Shown: piece by piece, positions 26,466 through 35,035 of the stretch
Position numbering within the stretch: the stretch's first letter is position 1
How the letters are laid out: each line of letters starts with the position of its first letter
DNA from: JANQIV01 sp050117315
Lineage (GTDB): Bacteria > Bacteroidota > Ignavibacteria > Ignavibacteriales > Melioribacteraceae
Direction of reading: 5' to 3'
NCBI GenBank assembly: GCA_050117315.1
Contig: JASFMY010000040.1
Coordinates: forward strand, 1-46,440
DNA: 46,440 nucleotides
Translations under genes and position numbers: made by a program
The notes under the pieces: model-generated
The model's database searches: none
The model's input: only the letters and a program-made list of their open reading frames with translations
What the model was told of the DNA's origin: nothing

Positions 26466-27422
26466 ATGAAAAACAAAACGACATCATTAGCAATTATTAT
26501 TGCAGTACAGCTATTTCTTTTAACGAATGAAGTACCGGCGCAATTAAAACCTATATTAAAACAAACTTATACCCTGTCCGGGGAAAGAACAAAAGAACCG
26601 CAGTGTTTTATACTCGAAACAATATTAACAAATTACAATCTTAATGGTACTATTACAGGGAAAGATGTTCTAAAATTATACCTGAAATGCATTCCCCAAG
26701 AATCAAACGGAAATAATACTTACAAATACTCGTGCAGAAAATTTTCGATTAAGCAGGGTGACTCCGGCGAAGTAACAATACCTGCACTTGAAAATTGGTC
26801 ATATCTATTCGGCAATAATCCGAACGGCTATGATGAAAAAGGACAGGTGTTCGGAATAGACCATGCGAAATTTGAAAAACTTACGGACAATCTCGGCAAT
26901 CCGGTTTCGCAGAATATGTCGTACTGGGTTTACAATTCCTTTATTGATTTTCACGGGTTCTGTAATGTTTTCGCCGAGCCCGTAACCGGAGGGAAAGGCA
27001 TACAGAATTTGAAAGAAATAAATCAAAAAATAATTCATGCTTCTGCAAACACTGAAGCGCCGGTAAATCTCGGAAGCAACGTTTCAGAAGGTTCGTATTT
27101 TAAGAACGGAGAAATAACACTTGCATTTACCGGCATCAGCCTTGTAAACGATGCCGCTTGTGCTATTATTAATTTTGATTCGGGAGAAAGTTCTTTTAAA
27201 ATGAAAATGACCGTTGCGCCCGGTATGGACATAACAACTACAGGCAGTTCGCATTATAAAGGAAATATTTATATAAATACAAACACGTTCTGGGTTGAAA
27301 AAGTTGTAATGGATGAATTTGTTTTATCCGAAACAACTGTCCCGGGTCAGCCGGATAAAATAAATTCAGTTACGGGGAGGAATACAATAATTTATAATGT
27401 TGATGGAAAAGAGTTTTTATAG
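26466..27422 (+). CDS. Secreted protein of unknown function
   Basis: I start at the ATG at 26466 because a clean signal peptide follows (MKNKTTSLAIIIAVQLFLL, then cleavage near VPAQ); an upstream in-frame ATG at 26409 would put 19 charged residues before it and overlap the regulator. The mature part of about 292 residues is beta-rich, with three cysteines near residues 45-95 and 'HYKGNIYINTNTFWVEKVVMDE' (in parts) near the end. That last segment recalls lipoprotein-carrier-like or outer-membrane sorting folds, but I do not assign a family. It is the last gene of the 25534 operon. Confidence 0.7.
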   Translation: MKNKTTSLAIIIAVQLFLLTNEVPAQLKPILKQTYTLSGERTKEPQCFILETILTNYNLNGTITGKDVLKLYLKCIPQESNGNNTYKYSCRKFSIKQGDSGEVTIPALENWSYLFGNNPNGYDEKGQVFGIDHAKFEKLTDNLGNPVSQNMSYWVYNSFIDFHGFCNVFAEPVTGGKGIQNLKEINQKIIHASANTEAPVNLGSNVSEGSYFKNGEITLAFTGISLVNDAACAIINFDSGESSFKMKMTVAPGMDITTTGSSHYKGNIYINTNTFWVEKVVMDEFVLSETTVPGQPDKINSVTGRNTIIYNVDGKEFL

Positions 27423-27585
27423 ATTGCCAAAGCATATTTAACGGCATCAATAATGAGGGAACTGCAAGAAATTTAACACCCCTGCTGAATCTTTGTTTGT
27501 ATAGAAGTGAAACCCTTCTCTCCGTGAAAATTATATTGTGATATTTAAAATCTGAATATAAGCAGGGGATTCAGGGAGAAGATTT

Positions 27586-28059
27586 TTAAGTGATCTGATC
27601 TAGACGGGTCTCCAGTACTCTCAAATAAACAGCAAGCTGACCCCTATGATGAGTTTCGTGATCCAGGTTTCTTCTTAAAATTAACATTGCCATGCTCATC
27701 TCGGTGTCATAACTGTCGTCGTAAAGTTTTTTCTTTAAATCCTCTTCCATGAAATTATCAATAATCTTCAACTTCTTTTCAAGAGTCTCCTTTAATCCGT
27801 TGATTAGGTTTATAAATTTTTCCCGGCTGCATTCGTCCATTATTGCCGTTTGTGTTTTGATTGATTTCAGATCGGGGGTTTCAATTTTCCGGATTAACCA
27901 TTCATCAATGTCGATCAAATGCTGTGCTACCTCGGCAAAGCTTAATGATCCCGGACTTATCTTCCAGCATTCGTAACCTTTGGGGACCTTCAACAATCTT
28001 TTTAATGTAGATTGCCTTACGGCTACGGTGAATTCTCTTAATAATTCTTTTGAAATCAT
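27586..28059 (-). CDS. DinB/YfiT-family four-helix metal-binding protein
   Basis: I use the ATG at 28059 (157 residues). The longer frame to a TTG at 28098 adds a low-complexity FSSF-type start without a ribosome site. The DinB fold is indicated by a first histidine in FAEVAQHLIDIDEW and a second pair in NLDHETHHRGQL near the C-terminus; three histidines bind a divalent metal in the family. Members act as thiol-dependent transferases or are of unknown role. It converges with the gene ending at 27422. Confidence 0.85.
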   Translation of the reverse strand: MISKELLREFTVAVRQSTLKRLLKVPKGYECWKISPGSLSFAEVAQHLIDIDEWLIRKIETPDLKSIKTQTAIMDECSREKFINLINGLKETLEKKLKIIDNFMEEDLKKKLYDDSYDTEMSMAMLILRRNLDHETHHRGQLAVYLRVLETRLDQIT

Positions 28060-28264
28060 TTGGACATTTTCTTTGAAAGAAGAAAATAAAAAATACAAAA
28101 AATTTTTTAGAAATTATAATTTAGGTCGATTGTAAGCCTCAGTATCAAAATAATTTTTACATGTTTTAATATATCTCCTACAATTTAGAACTTATTTCAA
28201 CCGCTTTCGTCAAAAGGGTAAAAAATTTCTTCTACATTTTAGGAAAAATAAAAAGGAGCTGAAC

Positions 28265-28591
28265 TTGAAACTGTTATCCCGCCAGGAAGAAATGCTGTTA
28301 TTGGCTGTATGGCGTTTACAACATGATGCATACGGTGTTTTAATCCGCGAAAAACTTAAAGAGATCACCTGCAAGGAATGGGCTTTCGGGGCCATATTCA
28401 CCATGCTTGACAGGCTTGTTCAAAAGGAGATGCTCACTTCTTACCTGACGGCTCCCACTCCCGAAAGAGGCGGCAGGAGTAAAAGAATTTACAAGCTAAC
28501 TATTGACGGCAAAAAAGCTCTTGTCGAAATAAACCAAATTCAAAAAGCTATGTGGGAAGGCATAGAAGGACTTGGCTTGGAAAACAAGTAA
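28265..28591 (+). CDS. PadR-family transcriptional regulator
   Basis: The 108-residue protein starts at TTG, supported by AAGGAG 8 bases upstream. PadR features are LSRQEEMLLLAVWRL, DAYGVLIREKL, WAFGAIFTMLDRLVQKEML and the wing RGGRSKRIYKLTIDGKKAL. PadR regulators of this short form commonly control the adjacent permease-prefix transporter; the next gene starts 9 bases later. Confidence 0.93.
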   Translation: MKLLSRQEEMLLLAVWRLQHDAYGVLIREKLKEITCKEWAFGAIFTMLDRLVQKEMLTSYLTAPTPERGGRSKRIYKLTIDGKKALVEINQIQKAMWEGIEGLGLENK

Positions 28592-28600
28592 AAATTAGAA

Positions 28601-31246
28601 ATGATAAATGAAAAAGTAAAAAAGAAGAATTATAAACCGCCGTTTATTGCCGAATTCCTTATGAAATTCTTTTTCCCGGATTGCGGTAAGTTCACAACTT
28701 TGGGTGACTTGCAAGAGTTGTATAACTACAAAGTAAAAACTAAAGGTAAACTAAAAGCAAATTGGTGGTATAGAAAAGAAGTAATTAATTCAATAGTTCC
28801 GTTTTTAATGAACTCAATTTTATGGAGCATCAATATGTTCCAAAATTACATGAAAATTTCTTTGAGGAATTTTAGAAGGCAAAAGCTTTTTACTTTTATT
28901 AATGTATTCGGTTTGGCAATTGGTCTGGCAGCATGTATGATTATAAGTTTGTGGGTACAAAACGAATTAAGCTATGATAGCTTCCATAAAAAAGCCGATA
29001 GAATTTACCGGGTTGAGCGGGAGATTATTCGTGATGAAATTAACGGCCGCTGGCCTATTACTTCTGCAAAATATAAACAGGCTCTGATTGATGATTATCC
29101 CGAAATCATAAACGCTGTAAGATTTTGGCCACGTGAGTTTTCAATAAAAGATGTTGATAATTACCTGCATAGAGAAGCTCTCTTTGCTGCGGATAATTCT
29201 ATTTTCGAAATTTTTGATTTTGACTTTATACAAGGTTCCCAAGAAACAGCTTTATCAAAACCTAAGACTTTAGTTTTAACAACAGATGCTGCTGTCAAAT
29301 ACTTCGGTAACACGGATGTTTTAGGTAAATCACTTGAGCTGGAATGGGAAGATGATTACGTAAACTTTGAGATTACAGGTTTATTAAAAGATATCCCGGG
29401 AAATTCCCATATCCATTTTGATATGCTTATTTCTTTCGCATCTTATTCCGAAGAAGATCTTACAAGCTGGAGGAGTAATTATCTATATACTTATGTACTT
29501 ATTGATAACGGTGTACAACACAAAGAATTTGAAAAAAAAATTAAGAGTTTTATCGACCAACATTTGAAACCGCAATACGGCGACTTAATTTTGCAGGGAA
29601 GAAGCATTCATGAAGTTCTTAAACTTCAGCTTTTCCCGCTAAAGTATATACATCTTAACCCAAGTGAAAATTGGGAATTGGAACCGGGCGGAAGTTTTGA
29701 ATCGGTAATACTTTTCTCTTCAATCGGTTTTCTTCTCTTAATTATTGCCGGGATCAATTTTATTAATCTTTCAACTGCAAGAGCAAACAGGAGATCAAAA
29801 GAAGTTAGTTTAAGAAAAACATTGGGTGCAGTTAAAAGGGAGTTGAGAATTCAGTTTATTCACGAATCATTACTGCTTACATTTATTTCTGCGGCTATTG
29901 CTTTTGCTATGTTGTATTTACTTATCCCTTATTATAATTCAATCTTTTCCGAAAACCTATCAATATTAAAATTAACTGAGGTCAACAATTTATTATTTTT
30001 TTTAGGAGCAGTTTTAGTAATAGGACTTGCAGCCAGTTTATATCCTGCATATTACCTTTCGAAATTTGAACCCGCAGAAATAATCAGAGGAGGAGCATTA
30101 AAATACGGGGGTAAATCTCTTTTCAGAAGAAACATGGTTGTATTTCAATTTACAATTTCAATATCCTTGTTAGCCGGAATGTATGTTATGTATTCGCAAA
30201 TGAGATACATTCAAACAAAGCCTATGGGGTTTAAAAAGGAAAACATTATAATTTTCCCGGCAAGAAGTTCAAAAGTACCGCAAAATTTTGAAGTCTTTAA
30301 ATCACGTATTCTTTCAAACAGCAGTAATATTATATCCGCTACTGGATCGGGTGATCTCCCGGGCGACAGAATTTTTGGCAACGGTAATCTCTATTACAAA
30401 AATGAAATTGAAAATCACATATCTTCGGTTTTTATGAGCTGTGATTATGATTTTATCAGCACATACAAAATACCGGTAATAGCCGGAAGAAATTTCTCTA
30501 AAGAATTCTCAACTGATACAGCGGGTGCTATTATACTCAATGAAACAGCAGCAAGAAAATTCGGACTTACACCAGAAAAAGCTATAGGTAAAGTATTAAC
30601 CCGGGGACACAACATTAATTTGACAATAGCTGGCGTGATTGAAGATTTTAATTTCCAATCATTAATGTACAATATAGAACCGATGGCATTTTTGCTTGAG
30701 CCCAATTATATAACCGCAATCTCAGTCAGGGTTGCTCCGGGAAACATTACGGAAACAATTAACTCGGTAAAAAAAATCTGGGAAAAAACATTTCAAGGAG
30801 AGCTGTTTGAATACAGCTTTTTAGATAAAAGAATTGAACAATTATATGAAAGCGAGCAAAAGGCACAAAGTATAATTATTGTTTTTACAGCTATGTCGAT
30901 TATTGTTGCATGCCTCGGGTTATTCGGGCTTGCCGCTTATACCGCAGAGGAAAAAACACGGGAAATAGGAATAAGAAAAACACTTGGTGCTACTGTCCCG
31001 AGTATCTTTTATTCTTTAACAAAAGATTATATTAAATGGATAGTTATAAGTACGTTGATTGCATGCCCGGTTTCGTTTTATCTAATGAACGGCTGGCTGG
31101 AAAACTTTGCTTATAGAATTACATTAAATTTCCTGCCGTTTATATTTTCAGCTGTTGCTGCAATTTTGATTTCTTTAACAACAGTCAGTTATCAATCTAT
31201 TAAAGCCGCACTTGCCAACCCGATTGATTGCATAAGGGCAGAATAA
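28601..31246 (+). CDS. FtsX/MacB-type ABC permease with permease-prefix domain
   Basis: The 881-residue protein begins with an approximately 85-residue cytoplasmic prefix (FIAEFLMKFFFPDCGKF, LGDLQELYNYK), as in prefix-domain transporters that pair with PadR regulators. Two MacB-like halves follow: helix 1 (about 98-118), a periplasmic domain, an FtsX three-helix core (about 360-480) with LSTARANRRSKEVSLRKTLGA, and a second half with TREIGIRKTLGAT near 790. It ends NPIDCIRAE. No ATPase gene is adjacent. It is related to the three permeases downstream but is the only one with the prefix. Confidence 0.92.
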   Translation: MINEKVKKKNYKPPFIAEFLMKFFFPDCGKFTTLGDLQELYNYKVKTKGKLKANWWYRKEVINSIVPFLMNSILWSINMFQNYMKISLRNFRRQKLFTFINVFGLAIGLAACMIISLWVQNELSYDSFHKKADRIYRVEREIIRDEINGRWPITSAKYKQALIDDYPEIINAVRFWPREFSIKDVDNYLHREALFAADNSIFEIFDFDFIQGSQETALSKPKTLVLTTDAAVKYFGNTDVLGKSLELEWEDDYVNFEITGLLKDIPGNSHIHFDMLISFASYSEEDLTSWRSNYLYTYVLIDNGVQHKEFEKKIKSFIDQHLKPQYGDLILQGRSIHEVLKLQLFPLKYIHLNPSENWELEPGGSFESVILFSSIGFLLLIIAGINFINLSTARANRRSKEVSLRKTLGAVKRELRIQFIHESLLLTFISAAIAFAMLYLLIPYYNSIFSENLSILKLTEVNNLLFFLGAVLVIGLAASLYPAYYLSKFEPAEIIRGGALKYGGKSLFRRNMVVFQFTISISLLAGMYVMYSQMRYIQTKPMGFKKENIIIFPARSSKVPQNFEVFKSRILSNSSNIISATGSGDLPGDRIFGNGNLYYKNEIENHISSVFMSCDYDFISTYKIPVIAGRNFSKEFSTDTAGAIILNETAARKFGLTPEKAIGKVLTRGHNINLTIAGVIEDFNFQSLMYNIEPMAFLLEPNYITAISVRVAPGNITETINSVKKIWEKTFQGELFEYSFLDKRIEQLYESEQKAQSIIIVFTAMSIIVACLGLFGLAAYTAEEKTREIGIRKTLGATVPSIFYSLTKDYIKWIVISTLIACPVSFYLMNGWLENFAYRITLNFLPFIFSAVAAILISLTTVSYQSIKAALANPIDCIRAE

Positions 31247-31455
31247 AATTCATAGGGATATGTCTCTGTTATGTTAAAAGTCAACAGATTAGTGAAAGTA
31301 TTTGGACAAACTTTCTGCAATATTTAATAAAATTATTATTTCATTAAATCTGTGTGTGTTTTTTTCTAAAAAATGATTTTTCTATAAAATTAATTCAGTC
31401 TGTTATAAACGGTCATCTTTTCTATTATCTGTTTCTAAACAAATATTTTTTTCTA

Positions 31456-31629
31456 TTATAGATGTGATAGACTTCGTCTTAGTGCCGGTTCTCTAAATTC
31501 TTTGCCTTCTAAGTATTTGATAAAATTATTACTCCAATGCTTATTACACTCGATATTACTTGGTAGATTTACTCCCAAATAATTAAGAAGTGATTTGATT
31601 CTGTTCTTTGTTCTTGTCTGATCTTTTGT
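31456..31629 (-). mobile_element. Remnant of an IS110-type transposase
   Basis: On the minus strand a short open frame reads QTRTKNRIKSLLNYLGV, then ECNKHWSNNFIKYLE and EPALRRSL, ending at a stop at 31456-31458. This matches the central region of IS110/IS116-family transposases in Bacteroidota (KNRIK.LL...GI..P, KHWS..FI.WLE). Upstream it meets an in-frame stop, so only about 55 codons survive. The rest of 31247-31757 holds an inverted repeat (31664-31722) and nothing else recognisable. Confidence 0.65.
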
Positions 31630-31663
31630 CTATGTAAAAAAATAATTCTATTTAAGGCCATTT

Positions 31664-31722
31664 GTAGTCATTGGCTTTGCATCATATTTATTGCAAAAAA
31701 AAAGAATTGACCCAATGACTAC
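31664..31722. repeat. Palindromic repeat, family 4 (TAGTCATTGG type)
   Basis: GTAGTCATTGG (31664-31674) and CCAATGACTAC (31712-31722) are perfect 11-base inverted repeats. A related element (TAGTCATCGG / CCGGATGACTA) of similar span lies at 42177-42238. No coding capacity. Confidence 0.7.
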
Positions 31723-31757
31723 ACGTGACAATAAATGACGTTTAAAAAGGAGCAATC

Positions 31758-32463
31758 ATGCCATACTTTACCAAAGACTTTTTCAAATTTTTTAAAGACC
31801 TCGAAAAAAATAATAATCGTGAATGGTTCAAATGAAAATAAAAAGAGGTACGAAGAATCAGTTAAAAAACCTTTCGAAGTATTTATTAGAGATGTTATAA
31901 ATGTTTTCGCAATTGATGACCTTTAATTACAATTGAATCCAAGGATGCAATTTTCAGAATTTACCGCGATATAAGATTTTCTCCGAATAAAGCACCTTAC
32001 AAAACACATGCAGCAGCAGTGGTTTCGTGCGGGGGAGGAAAAGATTTTACTACTCCCGGTATGTACATTGAGTTGAACGCAAAAGGGGGCAGAATTTACA
32101 GCGGTTTCTATGGAATTGAAAAAGATAACCTGCAGGTAATGCGCGAACATATTGCAAAAAATCTAAAGGAATTTAATAAACTTATTAAAAGTAAAAAGTT
32201 TGTTGATAGCTTCGGCGAAGTTCACGGCGATCGGAACAAAAGAATTCCTCCCGAATTTAAAGAGGTTTTTGAGAAGCAGCCATTAATTGCAAACAAGCAG
32301 TTCTATTATTTTTCAGATCTCAACATTAAAGAATCCACCTTCTAAGAAGGTGGGTTTCTGGGTTACACTAAAGAAATTCTCGAAGGCGATATACTAAAAA
32401 GGGTTTTTAGTTTATATAAAATTGCAAAGCCGCTGAATGAGTTTTTATACAGCGCTTTTTAAA
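31758..32463 (+). pseudogene. Broken copy of a DUF2461 (TIGR02453-type) gene
   Basis: Starts MPYFTKDFFKFFKDLEKNNNREWF behind a GGAG site, in parts identical to the intact gene at 40437-41099. One extra A near 31830 (TTCAAATGAA versus TTCAATGAA) shifts the frame; one missing C near 31920 (GATGACCTTT versus GATGACCCTTT) shifts it back; a 38-base hairpin insert near 32320-32357 brings a stop. The final part (GYTKEILEGD ... KPLNEFLYSAF) is still recognisable but differs clearly from the intact copy. The first 560 bases or so match the intact gene at about nine bases in ten by eye. Function of the family is unknown. Confidence 0.88.
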
Positions 32464-32482
32464 CACCTTGTAACAATTTAAT

Positions 32483-32530
32483 AAAAATCTTTGTCTATAG
32501 TTAAAATCAAAAATATAGACGGGATTTTTT
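32483..32530 (+). terminator. Terminator-like hairpin ending at a start codon
   Basis: GTCTATA (32493-32499) and TATAGAC (32514-32520) pair, and the stem extends outward through AAAAATC...GGGATTTTTT. The T-run touches the ATG at 32531. The GGGA that would serve as ribosome site is inside the hairpin. It may end upstream transcripts, or act as a translation switch for the permease; sequence alone does not decide. Confidence 0.6.
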
Positions 32531-34945
32531 ATGTTTAAAAAACATCTAATCATCTCATTAAGAAACCTATTAAATAACAAGGGATTCTCAATAATCAATA
32601 TCCTGGGGCTTGCGGTAGGCATGATCTGCTGCATAGTAATTCTGCAACAGGTGCGGCATGAATTATCCTTCGACAGTTTTCACAAAAACTCAGATCGATT
32701 ATTCCGGCTGAATGTATTATTCCGGCTGAATGTAAAAGCGAATTTCACTGGAGAATCGACTTTAGATGCAGCAGTTTCAGCAGGCCCGATGGCGCCGGCT
32801 CTTTTTGAACAATTTCCCGAAGTAGAAAATTTCGCACGAATTGATTTCGGATACATTCCCTTTTACGAGCAGGATAAAAAGATACAAATTGAACAAGTTT
32901 TGTTTGCTGACCATTCATTATTAGAAATATTTGATTTTGAACTTATTGCCGGAAATAGAAATACTGCATTAAAAGAGACTCATACTGCTGTTGTTACTGA
33001 AGAGACAGCACACAAGTTGTTTGGAAATGAAAATCCGGTGGGAAAAATATTAAAAGGAAATAAGGATTACACAATTACAGGTGTTATAAAAAATATTCCC
33101 GAAAACTCTCATCTCCAGTTTGATATGCTTCTTTCAATGACAGAGAGAGAAAATAATAATGGAAATAGTATTAAAGTCTGGGAGACGTTTAATTTCAGGT
33201 CGTACATTTTACTGAAAGAAAATGCCGACCCCAAAAAACTTGAATCAAAAATACCTGATTTTGTTAAACCTAAATTCAGCTCATTAAGCGCTAAGCTTGA
33301 TTTCTATTTACAGCCCATTGAAGATATACATTTACATTCAATGCATTTATCGTACGACTTTAATTATAACAAAAGCGATATAGCTTATATTTACATATTC
33401 GGAAGTATTGCAATAATAGTGTTGCTAATTGCTTGCATAAATTTTATGAATCTTTCTACTGCACGCTCTTCAAAAAGAGCTACTGAAGTGGGAATACGTA
33501 AGGTTGTCGGTGCAAACAGAATGCAATTATTCTTCCAGTTTTTGGGTGAGTCTTTATTAATAACTACAATTGCTTTATTGATTGCAATCGCATTCATTGA
33601 ATTTGCCAAACCGGTTTTCTCAAATTATTTCAGCGCGGGATTATCATTTAATATTTTTGGTGACTGGCTGTTAATAGTTTTATTTATTGGAATAATTTTT
33701 ATTGTAAGCTTTTTGGCAGGAGGTTATCCGGCTTTTGTTTTATCTGCATTTCAGCCTAAGGAAACTTTGAAAGGCTTTACAAGTCCCGGCGGAAAAGGGG
33801 AATTCTTGCGGAAGCTTTTGGTGGCGTCGCAGTTTGTTGCGGCAATCTTTTTACTTACCAGCGCAGGATTTATCAGCAGTCAATTAAATTACATTCAAAA
33901 TAAAAATCTTGGTTATAATAAAGAACAAGTTGTTGTTAGCGCAATGGGTGGTGAAATCGGAAATAATTACCAAACGTTTCGAGAAATTCTATTAAGGGAT
34001 CCGGCAATCGCCGGTGTTACAGCATCTCAATTCCAAATTAACAATATCTTATCACGTTCGGTATACCGTATAGAAGGTGATTCAAAAGAAACACAGCGTC
34101 TTGCTTCAAATATGAGAATTGATTTTGACTTTATTCCTTTTTACGAATTAGAACTTGTTGAAGGCAGGAATTTTTCACGCGAGTTTAAAACAGATACCGA
34201 TAAATATGGAGGATATATAATCAATGAAACACTTCGCGATCAGCTTGGCTGGAAAACTGCAGTGGGTAAAAAATTTGGACGCATTGTTGATCTTGATATA
34301 AATGATACTGAAAACCTGGGTACGATAATTGGAGTTGTAAAGGATTTCAATTTTGAAACGCTTCATGACAAAATCGGGCCGTTGTATATTTATATGAATT
34401 CAAACAATTTTCAATGGATGTCAATTCGAATTAGACCAGAGGATATTCAAAGTACTCTTTCCTACATTGAAGAGGAATGGGCAAAGTTTGATCCGGCTAA
34501 TCCTTTTAACGGCCGGTTTTTAGATGATGAATTTGCATTGGCTTATCAAAATGAAGAAAGGATAGGGCTTATTGTAAAAACCTTTACCGTGCTTGCAATT
34601 TTTGTAACTTGCCTCGGATTGCTGGGATTGATTTCATTTTTTGCCGAAAGGCGAACAAAAGAAATAGGTATTCGCAAAACACTTGGTGCTTCAACTAGTT
34701 CGATAATAGTATTGTTAACAAAGGAGATTAGCTGGTTGGTTATTCTTTCGAACATTGTAGCATGGCCTATCGCGTGGTATGCCGTAAACCAATGGCTGCA
34801 GAATTTTGCATACAGAATTGATGTAACAATCTGGCCGTTTTTGTCGGCAGGTATAGCAGCGTTTATAATTACATTATTAACAGTTTGCTGGCAGGCTGTT
34901 CGTGCTGCAAATGTTAACCCTATTAAAAGTTTGAAGTACGAGTAA
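32531..34945 (+). CDS. FtsX/MacB-type ABC permease (2 of 4)
   Basis: The 804-residue protein has two MacB-type halves: helix 1 (about 20-40, INILGLAVGMICCIVIL), a periplasmic domain, a three-helix core with LSTARSSKRATEVGIRKVVGA (in parts), then a second half with LGLISFFAERRTKEIGIRK and a last helix pair; it ends NPIKSLKYE. The family exports lipids, peptides or signals with a separate ATPase, which is not nearby. There is a direct repeat near residue 55 (LFRLN-V-LFRLNV), a small in-frame duplication not seen in the paralogues. The preceding hairpin abuts the start. Confidence 0.9.
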   Translation: MFKKHLIISLRNLLNNKGFSIINILGLAVGMICCIVILQQVRHELSFDSFHKNSDRLFRLNVLFRLNVKANFTGESTLDAAVSAGPMAPALFEQFPEVENFARIDFGYIPFYEQDKKIQIEQVLFADHSLLEIFDFELIAGNRNTALKETHTAVVTEETAHKLFGNENPVGKILKGNKDYTITGVIKNIPENSHLQFDMLLSMTERENNNGNSIKVWETFNFRSYILLKENADPKKLESKIPDFVKPKFSSLSAKLDFYLQPIEDIHLHSMHLSYDFNYNKSDIAYIYIFGSIAIIVLLIACINFMNLSTARSSKRATEVGIRKVVGANRMQLFFQFLGESLLITTIALLIAIAFIEFAKPVFSNYFSAGLSFNIFGDWLLIVLFIGIIFIVSFLAGGYPAFVLSAFQPKETLKGFTSPGGKGEFLRKLLVASQFVAAIFLLTSAGFISSQLNYIQNKNLGYNKEQVVVSAMGGEIGNNYQTFREILLRDPAIAGVTASQFQINNILSRSVYRIEGDSKETQRLASNMRIDFDFIPFYELELVEGRNFSREFKTDTDKYGGYIINETLRDQLGWKTAVGKKFGRIVDLDINDTENLGTIIGVVKDFNFETLHDKIGPLYIYMNSNNFQWMSIRIRPEDIQSTLSYIEEEWAKFDPANPFNGRFLDDEFALAYQNEERIGLIVKTFTVLAIFVTCLGLLGLISFFAERRTKEIGIRKTLGASTSSIIVLLTKEISWLVILSNIVAWPIAWYAVNQWLQNFAYRIDVTIWPFLSAGIAAFIITLLTVCWQAVRAANVNPIKSLKYE

Positions 34946-34990
34946 GAATAGATATTTCAAATAAAATTTTGATAACACTGTAACCATTCA

Positions 34991-35035
34991 AAAAGAATCC
35001 TCGTCTATAATGCATAAAACACGGCGGGGATTTTT
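34991..35035 (+). terminator. Terminator-like hairpin ending at a start codon
   Basis: AATCCTCGTC (34996-35005) pairs with GGCGGGGATT (35023-35032), with two G-U pairs and a 17-base loop, flanked by AAAA on the left and TTTTT on the right. The T-run touches the ATG at 35036. The only ribosome-site-like sequence (GGGG) is in the stem. It has the same arrangement as 32483-32530. Confidence 0.6.

Noticed and set aside
31735..32345. Two separate small genes in the DUF2461 copy
   Set aside because: Both pieces align in order with one intact gene at 40437-41099; the breaks are single-base changes and an insert.
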